DNA of 44,330 nucleotides from Bacteroidota bacterium (GTDB lineage: Bacteria; Bacteroidota; Rhodothermia; Rhodothermales; UBA10348). Below, piece by piece: positions 9,285 through 16,993 of this stretch (the stretch's first letter is position 1; every line of letters starts with the position of its first letter). The stretch is taken from contig JACZYD010000007.1 of the NCBI GenBank assembly GCA_022571255.1, positions 1 to 44,330 on the forward strand, read 5' to 3'. A program made the position numbers and the translations under genes. The notes beneath the pieces are model-generated. The model was not told the origin of the DNA. It made no database searches and saw only the letters and a list, made by a program, of their open reading frames with translations.

Positions 9285-10446
9285 TCAGATCCTCCACCAT
9301 AAAATTGCAACCTCGTAACTCGGCGTTGGAAAGCCTTCCCAGAAGATCGAATCCTTTTCCTTTTCTCACGGCGCGATCTTCCGTCAATATCGCCGATACA
9401 GAATAAATATTCGCCAGATCAAATACTGCCAGGGCACCTGGCTCTCCTTCCTCGATTTCCTGTCTCGGATTTTCCGGATCCAGGATTTTAAAAGACATCC
9501 AGGGAGGCGGATAGAATAACCCGTCGCCTCGCATATAACATTGGCTGAGCAGTTCGCACATCCCGTACTCGCTCGTGATTTGATCCAAGCCGACACCAAA
9601 ACCCGACGAAAGTCTCTCGTGAAGCTCTTTGCGGCCGATTTCGCGCCGATGCGTTTTCATACCTCCGGTTTCGATGACGAACGAGCTCGACGGCAGCGCG
9701 ACACGCACCGACTCAACAAACGAAAGCAAACCGAATGCGGTACCAAATAAAAGAATGGGAGGATCGGTGTCGGCTGCCTGGATCAGCTTTTTTTTCAGTT
9801 CCAAGGCGTTCAAAACAAACGCGCTGTCGTCCGTTCCGAACTCGTCGATCAGCATCTTGAGCATGACCACAAGTGAAGAAGAATCTCCCGACCCGACGCA
9901 CGATGGAAGGTGAGCCACGATGGTGAAGGGCCCCCTGCCGAATACGCCTTCGAAGTGCGTCGTCACCGAGCGCTGGTAGACGCCCAGTGACCGCACAAAA
10001 TGTCGACTTCTGCGGGTTGCGCGGCCCGGTTCGTTGCCGGGCTTGATACCAATTGCGCTGCCATGCTCGCTGCCGGTTCCGCTGCCGGTTCCGCTGCTCA
10101 CAAATATCGCTTCGGCCTCCGCGGCCGGAAATGTAGCAACGACCGCTCTTTTGAATGCTTCGATGGGTAAATATTCGAATGCCTCGAAGCGTCGGTAGAC
10201 GGGGTTGAATTCGCGCTGATAACGTCGTGTGAAATCGGCGAAGCCATCAAAACCTGGAACATCGGATCCACCAATACGGTGAAATTCAGATGCTACGTCT
10301 TCCGACGTTACGCTTCCAGATGTGCCGCTGTCAGATGCTACGTCTTCCGACGTTACGCTTCCAGATGTGCCGCTGTCAGATGCTACGTCTTCCGACGCTA
10401 CGCTTCCAGATGTGCCGCTTCGTGACATGCATGTTCCCGAAATCAA
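9271..10446 (-). CDS. LuxE-like acyl-protein synthetase
   Basis: Resembles LuxE/acyl-protein synthetase, an ANL-related enzyme that activates a fatty acid with ATP and carries it on a cysteine. Features in order: PVYRRFEAFEYLPIEAFK, a glycine/serine loop VSSGTGSGTG at about 116-125, PSCVGSGDSSSLVVML, ETGGMKTHRREIGRKE, EYGMCEL, and a C-terminal LRGCN whose Cys (about 380 of 391) sits where LuxE has its acyl-accepting Cys near the end; this last match is inference. No luxC, luxA or luxB is nearby, so bioluminescence is not implied. Residues 10-54 are three copies of a 15-residue Ser/Gly/Asp repeat. Start is TTG 10446 (AAAGGA just upstream) or ATG 10428; either lies before the repeat and no plausible start lies after it. 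Confidence 0.78.
   Translation of the reverse strand: MISGTCMSRSGTSGSVASEDVASDSGTSGSVTSEDVASDSGTSGSVTSEDVASEFHRIGGSDVPGFDGFADFTRRYQREFNPVYRRFEAFEYLPIEAFKRAVVATFPAAEAEAIFVSSGTGSGTGSEHGSAIGIKPGNEPGRATRRSRHFVRSLGVYQRSVTTHFEGVFGRGPFTIVAHLPSCVGSGDSSSLVVMLKMLIDEFGTDDSAFVLNALELKKKLIQAADTDPPILLFGTAFGLLSFVESVRVALPSSSFVIETGGMKTHRREIGRKELHERLSSGFGVGLDQITSEYGMCELLSQCYMRGDGLFYPPPWMSFKILDPENPRQEIEEGEPGALAVFDLANIYSVSAILTEDRAVRKGKGFDLLGRLSNAELRGCNFMVEDLIGKY
9291..9295 (-). promoter_or_regulatory. Ribosome binding site of the enoyl-CoA hydratase gene
   Basis: On the minus strand GGAGG lies six bases before the TTG at 9284, inside the last codons of the luxE-like gene. It is one of the clearer Shine-Dalgarno matches in the window and decides the non-ATG start. 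Confidence 0.6.
10286..10420 (-). repeat. 45-bp tandem repeat in the luxE-like gene
   Basis: Three contiguous 45-bp copies (10286-10330, 10331-10375, 10376-10420). The first two are identical and the third differs at two bases. Each encodes a 15-residue segment of the type SGTSGSV(T/A)SEDVASD. Near identity at DNA level indicates recent expansion. The block lies at the extreme N-terminus of the protein. Confidence 0.95.
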
Positions 10447-10470
10447 GGATCCTTTCTCCGCTGCGTCCGA

Positions 10471-12081
10471 TCAGTCCAGTGATCGATAAATCGGGTACGT
10501 CTGATCTTTTTCTATGGTTTCATCCAACTGAGCCCAGTTAAGCAGACCATCGTCCGAGCGCGGCTCAAAAAGATAAAACACCAGCCTGGCGAGCGGCTGA
10601 TTCATGGAAACGACTATCGTGCCCACTCCAAATACTCTTTCGACCGCGACGTACTTCCCATACAACTGCCGCTCATTGACCTGTTGAAAAGTGCGTTCGG
10701 CGACCGTTGTGGAATCAATCTGAAACGACTCGACTGACATGGTCACAGCCTCTTCGATGCGCGAAAACTCAATGCCGTGAATATCGAGATACTCGAGCAC
10801 TGCAACGTGTGAGGCTTCGAAGTAGTAGGTCGCGGGTACACGCTCGGTCTCCGATGCCTTGAACGACCCGTATTCGTACATTTCCTCCGTACGAATGACA
10901 TCGAGCCGCTCGCGTATCATCGCACCAGAGTACGGATTTTTACCATTTACCGTTTCGCCGAGCAGAATGTTTACTTTGGTGTCGCTTCTTTCGTACTCCG
11001 CGCGAACAGCCATCTGTTCTCCAACGATGGAACGTTGATCCGCTTCGGCAACAACGGCTTCAATCTCAGAAACATGATCGAAGCTGTACTCTATTATCTC
11101 ATTCACGAAATAGCGGGTTGCAAGAACGCGGTCCCTGAATGTCGCATACGCGTAGGCTTCGCTCAGAATGGCCACACGGTTGCGCAATCCGATATAGTTG
11201 TTATTGAAGCGCGGTCGATGATCGAACGTGTACCAGCCCTGTTCCGTATTTCTTCGGAATGGAAGATTTCCGTAGAAGTAATATTCCCATCCATGATGTG
11301 AACGAATGCTGTCGGTGACTGCCGGTAGCAACCTCTCTCGAAGCAGCTCCGAAATACCAGGGTCCGTATTCGGATTCAGGGGCGGTGAATAGGTCAGATG
11401 ATATGCATGCTGCGACCCGTTGGTCGTATGCAGGTCCACCAGAAGCTGAGGATCGTATTCCTTCATCATCCGGATAAACGATCGCGCCTCGGGACTTTTC
11501 ACTTTCATATGATCCCGGTTCAAATCAAGTCCCTGCGCGTTGGACCTCTGTCCCATTCCCGCCAATGGACCGTTCTGGCGAGGTCGGTTGTTAATGTTGA
11601 CCCGTTCATTACCGTCTGCGTTATAAATGGGGACAAGAAGCAGGACGAGTGAATCGGCCCAGTTTTCATGCTGACCCGACGCCAGGTCCCGAATCAACAT
11701 GAGCAGGGCCTCTTTTCCACAAACTTCACCGGCATGAATGTTTCCCTGTACGTAAACCCGCAACTTGCCCGACGCGCGTACCGATTCCGGAGACGCATCC
11801 GCTACGTCCCCGAATACAACGAGTGGAAGTGCTCGGCCTTCACTGGTATATCCAAGCGTCGTGACATGAAGTAGGGGATGTTGTGCCACTGCGACCTCTA
11901 TAAAGCCGACTGCCTCACTGTAACGTGTGGTTTCCTCGTAATTCGACTCTTCAGCACGAGTGGTCAGAAAAGAAAGATCTACTTTCTGGGCAGTCACCGA
12001 CCCGAATGCACCCGGCAGACACACATACAGAAATAAGAATCCGCTGAAAACTGCGGCTCGAAGAAAAGAAAATCGTCTCAT
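10471..12081 (-). CDS. Secreted M14-family zinc carboxypeptidase
   Basis: Metallopeptidase predicted to act outside the cytoplasm: residues 1-31 form a signal peptide (basic start, hydrophobic run VFSGFLFLYVCLPGAFG, cleavage after TAQ). The zinc ligands of the M14 family are visible as H116 and E119 in NIHAGE and H218 in DLHTT; DLNRD at 186-190 matches the substrate-carboxylate region, and E308 in ILSEAY is the probable catalytic Glu. After about residue 340 a 190-residue C-terminal region forms a beta-rich extension common in large M14 proteins of Bacteroidetes-like bacteria. No Shine-Dalgarno is seen before the ATG at 12081. The luxE-like gene follows after 24 bases. Substrate specificity cannot be told. 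Confidence 0.88.
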   Translation of the reverse strand: MRRFSFLRAAVFSGFLFLYVCLPGAFGSVTAQKVDLSFLTTRAEESNYEETTRYSEAVGFIEVAVAQHPLLHVTTLGYTSEGRALPLVVFGDVADASPESVRASGKLRVYVQGNIHAGEVCGKEALLMLIRDLASGQHENWADSLVLLLVPIYNADGNERVNINNRPRQNGPLAGMGQRSNAQGLDLNRDHMKVKSPEARSFIRMMKEYDPQLLVDLHTTNGSQHAYHLTYSPPLNPNTDPGISELLRERLLPAVTDSIRSHHGWEYYFYGNLPFRRNTEQGWYTFDHRPRFNNNYIGLRNRVAILSEAYAYATFRDRVLATRYFVNEIIEYSFDHVSEIEAVVAEADQRSIVGEQMAVRAEYERSDTKVNILLGETVNGKNPYSGAMIRERLDVIRTEEMYEYGSFKASETERVPATYYFEASHVAVLEYLDIHGIEFSRIEEAVTMSVESFQIDSTTVAERTFQQVNERQLYGKYVAVERVFGVGTIVVSMNQPLARLVFYLFEPRSDDGLLNWAQLDETIEKDQTYPIYRSLD

Positions 12082-12136
12082 AAAAAAGGAAGCGCCGAAC
12101 AGTGTAAAACAGAAAACACGTCGAATGGAGTTCCAA

Positions 12137-12238
12137 CTACGACTTGGCCTGTTTCTTTTTCTTTTTTCTGGGTCTTTTTTTACCGTATGAACCGTTCACA
12201 ATTTTTCCTTTTCGGGACCTTTTGTCACCTTTTCCCAT
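12137..12238 (-). CDS. 30S ribosomal protein bTHX
   Basis: A very short gene encoding 33 residues that begins MGKGDKRSRKGKIVNGSYG and ends in a run of Lys and Arg. This is the hallmark of bTHX (THX/S31 family), a basic peptide first seen in the Thermus 30S subunit, where it threads into a pocket of the head and stabilises rRNA contacts. The near-invariant MGKGDKR start, the GxYG turn and the following RPRKKK are all present. ATG at 12238, TAG at 12137-12139. No Shine-Dalgarno is visible. It is 55 bases upstream of the M14 gene on the same strand and divergent from the YjbQ-like gene. Its size makes it easy to miss in automated gene calls. Confidence 0.9.
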   Translation of the reverse strand: MGKGDKRSRKGKIVNGSYGKKRPRKKKKKQAKS

Positions 12239-12250
12239 GAAACACACCAC

Positions 12251-12295
12251 ATTCTATTCGTAAGAGTCCGAGCAGACCGAAAGTACGAATAGAAT
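12251..12295. promoter_or_regulatory. Perfect 12-bp inverted repeat between bTHX and the YjbQ-like gene
   Basis: The arms ATTCTATTCGTA (12251-12262) and TACGAATAGAAT (12284-12295) are exact reverse complements separated by 21 bases. The right arm abuts the -35-like TTGACA at 12295-12300 of the plus-strand gene, and the left arm ends 12 bases before the bTHX start on the other strand. The position suits an operator or activator site shared by two divergent genes, or a hairpin in the bTHX leader. There is no T-run on either side, so it is unlikely to be a terminator. Confidence 0.6.
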
Positions 12296-12326
12296 TGACA
12301 TTATTACTGAATTCCACGTAGGTTTC
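12295..12326 (+). promoter_or_regulatory. Promoter of the YjbQ-like gene
   Basis: TTGACA at 12295-12300, an 18-base spacer, then TAGGTTTC at 12319-12326, which matches seven of eight positions of the Bacteroidetes -7 consensus TAnnTTTG. Transcription would start near 12333, leaving a short leader before the ATG at 12349. Confidence 0.55.
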
Positions 12327-12348
12327 GTAAACCAGTCATTCAGAATTC

Positions 12349-13419
12349 ATGGCCGATACGCCACACGAAATTTCTTTGGCCCTCTCTCCAAGGGCCCGCG
12401 TCGACCTGATAGACGTTTCGGAAGTCATTCGAGAGCAGAATCCCGGCTTCTTCGACCTATTTGAGAGAAGTGTGTATTTCTCTCATCACACCACTGCCGG
12501 ATATTTTGAGCAGAGCCTTTGCAACAGACTGAAAAATGATCGCGAGGCCTTACAGGCATTTGTGGGCGGTTTCCAGCGTCTTTTTCCGGAGAACGCGGAT
12601 TATCAGCACGACCGGATGAATCTTCGCACGGAATTATCCGAGGAGCAAAAACTTGTCGAACCGCACAACGCAGACTCACATCTGACGTATATCGGATCGG
12701 GGTTGCAGAGTTGTGTGACGTACAAGAATCAGACCACCTCACCCGTTTATTTTGTTGATCTGGACGGAATAAATGGTAACATGCCACGTAAACGTAAAAC
12801 GACAATTCTCGGCTACAACGAGGAATCTGAGGCACACCGCGAGACTCTCGATATCAGAATGTCGGCCCACCCCATAGATTCAGTAAATCTTTGGGATCCG
12901 CGGGTTGGATTCCTCGAAATGCTTCAGGAAAAAGTTGCCGAATTGGGAATCTCCAAAGGGCGGATCGATATGAGGCTCCCGATTTCAGAAAAAAATACAG
13001 GACTCACGGTCAACGAGTACGAAACGTTACTCATGCAGCATGATCTGGTAGAAGTGTTGCAAAACCCAATCCGGTTCATGATGCAAAAAGGCCGTAACAT
13101 GATTCGTGATCCTCGGGCTATCAAAGAGAAAGCCAAGGATTACATGAAATACGACCTGGTTCATTTCGTAAATGAGTTCATCGATTCAATGGGCCTGAGC
13201 GAAACACTCGTGGAGCGCATCATTGATAAAATCGTTGCCGTCCCGGCCCGACGGTTTCTTCGGATGAAACGCGGTATCAGCCTGATCATCTCAGACGAAC
13301 ACAGTGACGGCCACAGTCGTATCATTACCGGAACCTATCAGAGTCCGATTCTCGTTCAGTGGAGAAAAGCCCCGAAAGATCGCCGTAAAGTTGAGGTTGT
13401 TTTTACGCGCTTCGACTGA
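12349..13419 (+). CDS. Tandem YjbQ-like (UPF0047) two-domain protein
   Basis: Residues 10-160 align by eye with E. coli YjbQ: LSPRAR, HHTTAG at 46-51, YQHD at 85-88, DSHLTYIGSGL at 109-119 and VYFVDLDG ending near 155. YjbQ (UPF0047) has been reported to have weak thiamine-phosphate synthase activity, but its true role is unsettled. Residues 195-356 look like a second, diverged copy: GLTVNEYETLLMQHD (218-232) resembles the YjbQ stretch SLTLNEN...RHD, and RIITGTYQSPILVQW (324-338) resembles GRIQTGTWQGIWL. The second copy has lost the HT(S/T)A motif, and the first lacks the GTWQ strand, so the two may form one composite site. About 80 residues of mostly helical sequence separate the second copy's motifs. 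The ATG at 12349 follows a good promoter; the gene is divergent from bTHX. Confidence 0.6.
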   Translation: MADTPHEISLALSPRARVDLIDVSEVIREQNPGFFDLFERSVYFSHHTTAGYFEQSLCNRLKNDREALQAFVGGFQRLFPENADYQHDRMNLRTELSEEQKLVEPHNADSHLTYIGSGLQSCVTYKNQTTSPVYFVDLDGINGNMPRKRKTTILGYNEESEAHRETLDIRMSAHPIDSVNLWDPRVGFLEMLQEKVAELGISKGRIDMRLPISEKNTGLTVNEYETLLMQHDLVEVLQNPIRFMMQKGRNMIRDPRAIKEKAKDYMKYDLVHFVNEFIDSMGLSETLVERIIDKIVAVPARRFLRMKRGISLIISDEHSDGHSRIITGTYQSPILVQWRKAPKDRRKVEVVFTRFD

Positions 13420-13473
13420 GGCCGACCATGTGGACACGGTCTGGAAACGCCTCTGGTTTTCCGTGAACTGGTC

Positions 13474-14250
13474 CTAAATAAGTGATCTGGACTGAACGCC
13501 GTCGACAGTAATACACGCACCCGAAATCCAACTGGCGCGCGCAGACGATAGAAAGGCAACCACATCGGCTACTTCTTCCGCGTTACCGAACCGGCCCATG
13601 GGTAAATTCTCCTGAATGAATTTTGCCATGCCCTCCGGATCTTCCATGCAGCGTCGATCCCATGAGCCGCCTGGATACCTGATGGACCCGGGCGCGACCG
13701 TGTTGACGCGGATTCCGTCTGCACCCAGCTCGATCGCCATTATTTTGGCCAGGCTGATCAGCGCGGACTTGGTCGCGTTGTATATGGACAGGCCCGGTCC
13801 CCCCGCTTCCCGACCGAAAATACTGGAAATGAACGTAATGGCACCTCCCCCGGCATCTCGCATTGCAGGAATAATGGCGCGGCTGCACCGTGCGTGGGCG
13901 TGAAAGTTGATGTCCATGATTTCATGCCAATCTGAATCCGTCGTATCAGCGAAGGGTTTTCTGCGATTTCCGCCAGCACTGCCTACGTAAATATCGATTT
14001 GACCAAAATCGCTCAGCGCTTTTTCAACCAACAGCGCACCTGCATTTTTATCCGTGATATCCAGGACCAGAGTTTCTGTGTCACCGCCGGATTCTCGCAC
14101 GAAACTTGCAGCATTGTCCAGAGTCTCGGCATTTCGGGCACAGATAAGAACCTTACAGCCTTCTCGCGACAGAGACTGCGCGATCGAAAGTCCGATCCCT
14201 CGACTGGCACCGGCCACGACGGCCACTTTATCTTTTAATTCAAGGTTCAT
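13474..14250 (-). CDS. SDR-family oxidoreductase (FabG-like)
   Basis: Classical short-chain dehydrogenase/reductase, probably NADPH-dependent and cytosolic. With the start at ATG 14250 it has 258 residues and begins MNLELKDKVAVVAGASRGIG, the usual SDR opening with the GxxxGxG nucleotide loop. The SSI serine, YNATK (catalytic Tyr and Lys) and NTVAPGSI follow in the normal order, and the C-terminus ends with ISGACITVDGVQS. In place of the usual NNAG the protein has GSAGG. A start 14 codons earlier (14292) is possible but adds a Cys/Asn-rich leader untypical for the family. Substrate unknown; resembles 3-oxoacyl-ACP reductases. Convergent with the YjbQ-like gene. Confidence 0.85.
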   Translation of the reverse strand: MNLELKDKVAVVAGASRGIGLSIAQSLSREGCKVLICARNAETLDNAASFVRESGGDTETLVLDITDKNAGALLVEKALSDFGQIDIYVGSAGGNRRKPFADTTDSDWHEIMDINFHAHARCSRAIIPAMRDAGGGAITFISSIFGREAGGPGLSIYNATKSALISLAKIMAIELGADGIRVNTVAPGSIRYPGGSWDRRCMEDPEGMAKFIQENLPMGRFGNAEEVADVVAFLSSARASWISGACITVDGVQSRSLI

Positions 14251-14436
14251 TGTGGAACAGAGTGGATTATTTTCATGGTTGCAAACAGGCAATGAAGCGG
14301 GCAGTTACTGGTCCTGCAGCTGCGAGTATAGCGATCTTTAAGCAAGCTGCCGCGTAGACAGGCCGCTCGTTCCTCAAATTCCTTTATTCTTTTTCTTCCG
14401 TTCTCGTCCCGTCCTCTGAATCGGCTGACTCGAATT

Positions 14437-14991
14437 ATGAAACCGCCTGAAATCCTGTTCAAAAATCTTCCTGACGATTCCCGCATCTGGATTCACGCAA
14501 CAGACCGGAAGCTGTCCGAATCGGAAACTGAAGCGGTCACCCGTGCAGTTGATCAATTCCTGCAATCATGGACGTCTCATGAGAAAGACGTACAGGGAGA
14601 TTTTTTGCTTCTCGAAAACCAGATTCTGATTCTTGCCGCATTCGTTCCAGACGGTGAACTTTCAGGGTGTGGAATTGATAAACATCTGCATGTTATTGAT
14701 AAAGTCGCAGAAAACTGTGCGTTCAACTGGACCGGCGCCCTGTCCGTGTTGTACCGCGATACGAGTGGCGAAATAGCTGTCGCCCAGAGATCGGAATTCA
14801 GACAAATCGTAACAGAACAAAAATTGCCGCTCTCCACTCGAATCTTCGATCAGAGCATCTCTTCGATGTCAGAAGTCCGTCGCGGCATTGAGCGAGCCGC
14901 AGGAAGTTCGTGGCACGCCGGGCAATTTCCATTTTATTCGAAGGAAGAGAAAACCGGCGTTATCGACCAGACAAGCCCAGCGCTTCAGTAG
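14437..14991 (+). CDS. Conserved small protein, Bacteroidetes-type family of unknown function
   Basis: The 184 residues match from memory a family widespread in Bacteroidetes that databases often mislabel 'ABC transporter ATPase'; there is no Walker motif and no sign of ATPase function. Family traits visible here: an N-terminal LPDDSRIWIHATDRKLSE, then FLQSWTSHEKDVQGDF, the central SGCGIDKHLHVIDKV with its conserved Cys-Gly-Ile-Asp, and a C-terminal SSWHAGQF. No signal peptide or membrane segment. It is the first of three plus-strand genes: the channel gene begins 11 bases after its stop. The 186-base region to the divergent SDR gene should contain its promoter, but I see no clear one. Function not known. 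Confidence 0.75.
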   Translation: MKPPEILFKNLPDDSRIWIHATDRKLSESETEAVTRAVDQFLQSWTSHEKDVQGDFLLLENQILILAAFVPDGELSGCGIDKHLHVIDKVAENCAFNWTGALSVLYRDTSGEIAVAQRSEFRQIVTEQKLPLSTRIFDQSISSMSEVRRGIERAAGSSWHAGQFPFYSKEEKTGVIDQTSPALQ

Positions 14992-15002
14992 TTTATTACG
15001 GC

Positions 15003-16019
15003 ATGTTTAAATGGACTGACAGACGTGAGACCCACTCGCGGGATCTGCTTGCCGCATTCATAGCCCTTTCCGGCCTGCTTGTCACCGGAACGCTCGGATA
15101 TTCATGGCTTGAAGGCTGGAATTTTCTCGATGGTTTGTACATGACGTTTCTGACGTTGACAACCATCGGGTTCAATGAAGTGCGCGAATTATCAACCGCC
15201 GGGCGCTGGCTGACCATGGCGATTGGCCTGTTTGGAATCGGAACTGTAGCCGTGATAGCCACTCGGGGAGCACAATTCCTGATCAACAGTAAACGATTAA
15301 AAACGAGGAAGATGGCTCAGTTGATACATCATCTGACCGACCACTATATCATCTGTGGATTCGGTCGAATCGGAAGCAGGATTGCCGCAGATCTTGAAAA
15401 CGCAGGTGTTGCGTTTGTCATCATTGAAAATGCCCCCTCGAAGATTGCGCTGATCGAGGAGTCCAAGAAGCTGTTCATCCACGGAGACGCCGAAGAAGAA
15501 GCCTCGCTCCTGGATGCGGGACTGAACCGGGCAAAAGGTCTGATTCTTACGCTGCCGGAAGACAGCATGAATGTGTTCGTTTCGCTTCTTGCTCGCGAAT
15601 TCTGCCCGGACTTGTTTATTCTGGCCCGGGCCAATAAGCCGGTGAATCATCGGCGGCTCATCCGCGCAGGCGCCAACAAGGTGATTTCGCCGTACGAAAT
15701 CGGCGCGCACAGGATGTCACAGGTGATCTTGAAACCGAATGTCGTGCGTTTCATGGAAAACGTTCTTCTCAATGACGACCTGGATCTCTCGATTGAAGAA
15801 GTGATAGTCAATCAGAATGCAGAACTCGAAGGGAAATCGCTGTCCGAAAGCAATGTAAGGCAACATTATGACGTGATCGTAGTCGGAATAAGCAGAAACG
15901 CGACAAAGGAAATTAAATTTAATCCGGGTGCATCCGAAACCCTGCATGCCGAGGATGCCATGGTGGTACTCGGAAATCCGAACATGATAGAGAAACTTCG
16001 CGCGCAAGGGTGCCAATGA
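15003..16019 (+). CDS. K+ channel with RCK/TrkA-N domain
   Basis: Two-helix potassium channel fused to a regulatory RCK domain. With the ATG at 15003 the protein has 338 residues: a first membrane helix (about 14-32), a pore loop with selectivity filter TTIGFNE (53-59), a second helix (about 70-88), then a Rossmann-type TrkA-N domain starting HYIICGFGRIGS (GxGxxG at 119-124) with HGDAEEEASLLDAG, and a C-terminal TrkA-C domain (about 265-338) with LEGKSLSES. The filter GFN departs from the common GYG, but GF-type filters occur in related prokaryotic channels. An upstream start at 14910 would overlap the previous gene by 82 bases and is less likely. The stop overlaps the next start (ATGA), indicating coupling with the L,D-transpeptidase. 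Confidence 0.85.
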   Translation: MFKWTDRRETHSRDLLAAFIALSGLLVTGTLGYSWLEGWNFLDGLYMTFLTLTTIGFNEVRELSTAGRWLTMAIGLFGIGTVAVIATRGAQFLINSKRLKTRKMAQLIHHLTDHYIICGFGRIGSRIAADLENAGVAFVIIENAPSKIALIEESKKLFIHGDAEEEASLLDAGLNRAKGLILTLPEDSMNVFVSLLAREFCPDLFILARANKPVNHRRLIRAGANKVISPYEIGAHRMSQVILKPNVVRFMENVLLNDDLDLSIEEVIVNQNAELEGKSLSESNVRQHYDVIVVGISRNATKEIKFNPGASETLHAEDAMVVLGNPNMIEKLRAQGCQ

Positions 16020-16993
16020 CCATGATCGAGAGAAAAAACACAACGTTGTTCTGCCTGATTCTGAGCGCCGCAGCCCTGTCTGTCGGTGCTCCCATGTTAC
16101 AGGCACAGAGTTACGTCAATCAAAAAGAACTTGCCGACATTCTTGGCGAATGCGAGGTCATCGGGCGTGCACGGGAACACGTTGGTTACCGATATCACAT
16201 TCTTTATGACAGGCGTTCCAATGATGTGATAGCACGCAACACGTTTTACAAGATAATTGGAGACGGAGATGTTTTCGTCGGCGCCGAACGCGCCAAGCTC
16301 GTAGGACTGCTGAATCGAACGCTTGTACCCAGCACCCGGATTGGAGATACGCTTATCGTACCTGTCAAATTCAGCACTGATTTCTGCTCGTATTCTCCGT
16401 TTCCGTACCGGTACGAAGGGTCAGCTGACTTTGACAAACTGTTCATCATCGACAAAACAGTACAGGCCTGGGCGGCTTACGAATCCGGTGACCTGGCGCG
16501 GTGGGGTATAGTGAATACCGGAGCGAAGTCGTCGCCGACACCAGGTGGGCGCTATAATTTCAACTGGAAAACAGAGTATCGTATTTCATCGCTCAGCCCC
16601 CCGGGCGAGCAGTGGGAAATGTACTGGGTCTTCAATTTCTTTGATGAACGCGGCATCCACATTCATCAGTACCCCATGCCGACGGGCGGACCGACCAGCC
16701 ATGGTTGCGTTCGACTTGTCGACGAAGATGCAGAATGGATTTATCGATGGGCTGATCCGTGGGAAACGACGCTCGGAAGTGGATTTGGCTCAAGCCAGGG
16801 AAAAATCAAGAAGCCGGGTACTACCGTTCTCGTTATCGGTGATGACCCTGAAGGCAATCCGATTCCTTTTCTGGAAGAAAAAGGACAACCCGTCCTTCAA
16901 CTGGTGTCTCTGCCGGGGCACCCTTACGATGTACCTCCAGGAACATCGCAACAAAAGTATTTCGACAAATTGCTCAACCGCACAGGAGACTGA
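16016..16993 (+). CDS. L,D-transpeptidase (YkuD domain), exported
   Basis: Predicted periplasmic enzyme that cross-links peptidoglycan 3-3 or attaches proteins to it through a catalytic cysteine. Taking the ATG at 16016 gives 325 residues: a signal peptide ending near LQAQ (residue 31), a 100-residue N-terminal region, and a YkuD domain with the histidines of GIHIHQ (H215, H217), then GGPTSHGCVRL in which H229 and C231 are the conserved HGC pair. A GTG at 16010 and an ATG at 16022 are alternative starts. The ATGA overlap with the channel gene suggests one transcript. The last codons lie in a degenerate short tandem repeat that continues past the stop. Confidence 0.88.
   Translation: MTMIERKNTTLFCLILSAAALSVGAPMLQAQSYVNQKELADILGECEVIGRAREHVGYRYHILYDRRSNDVIARNTFYKIIGDGDVFVGAERAKLVGLLNRTLVPSTRIGDTLIVPVKFSTDFCSYSPFPYRYEGSADFDKLFIIDKTVQAWAAYESGDLARWGIVNTGAKSSPTPGGRYNFNWKTEYRISSLSPPGEQWEMYWVFNFFDERGIHIHQYPMPTGGPTSHGCVRLVDEDAEWIYRWADPWETTLGSGFGSSQGKIKKPGTTVLVIGDDPEGNPIPFLEEKGQPVLQLVSLPGHPYDVPPGTSQQKYFDKLLNRTGD

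Noticed and set aside
10286-10420. Possible CRISPR or other spaced repeat array
   Set aside because: Units are contiguous with no spacers and stay in frame in a coding gene; the same holds for the repeats at 2275-2364 and 31843-31950, and no cas genes are present.
9271-10446. Bioluminescence (lux) operon
   Set aside because: Only a LuxE-like gene is present; no luciferase, acyl reductase or thioesterase of the lux system is nearby.
13420-13473. Possible bidirectional terminator between the convergent YjbQ-like and SDR genes
   Set aside because: GGAAAC and GTTTTCC can pair only with a bulge, and no T-run follows on either strand.
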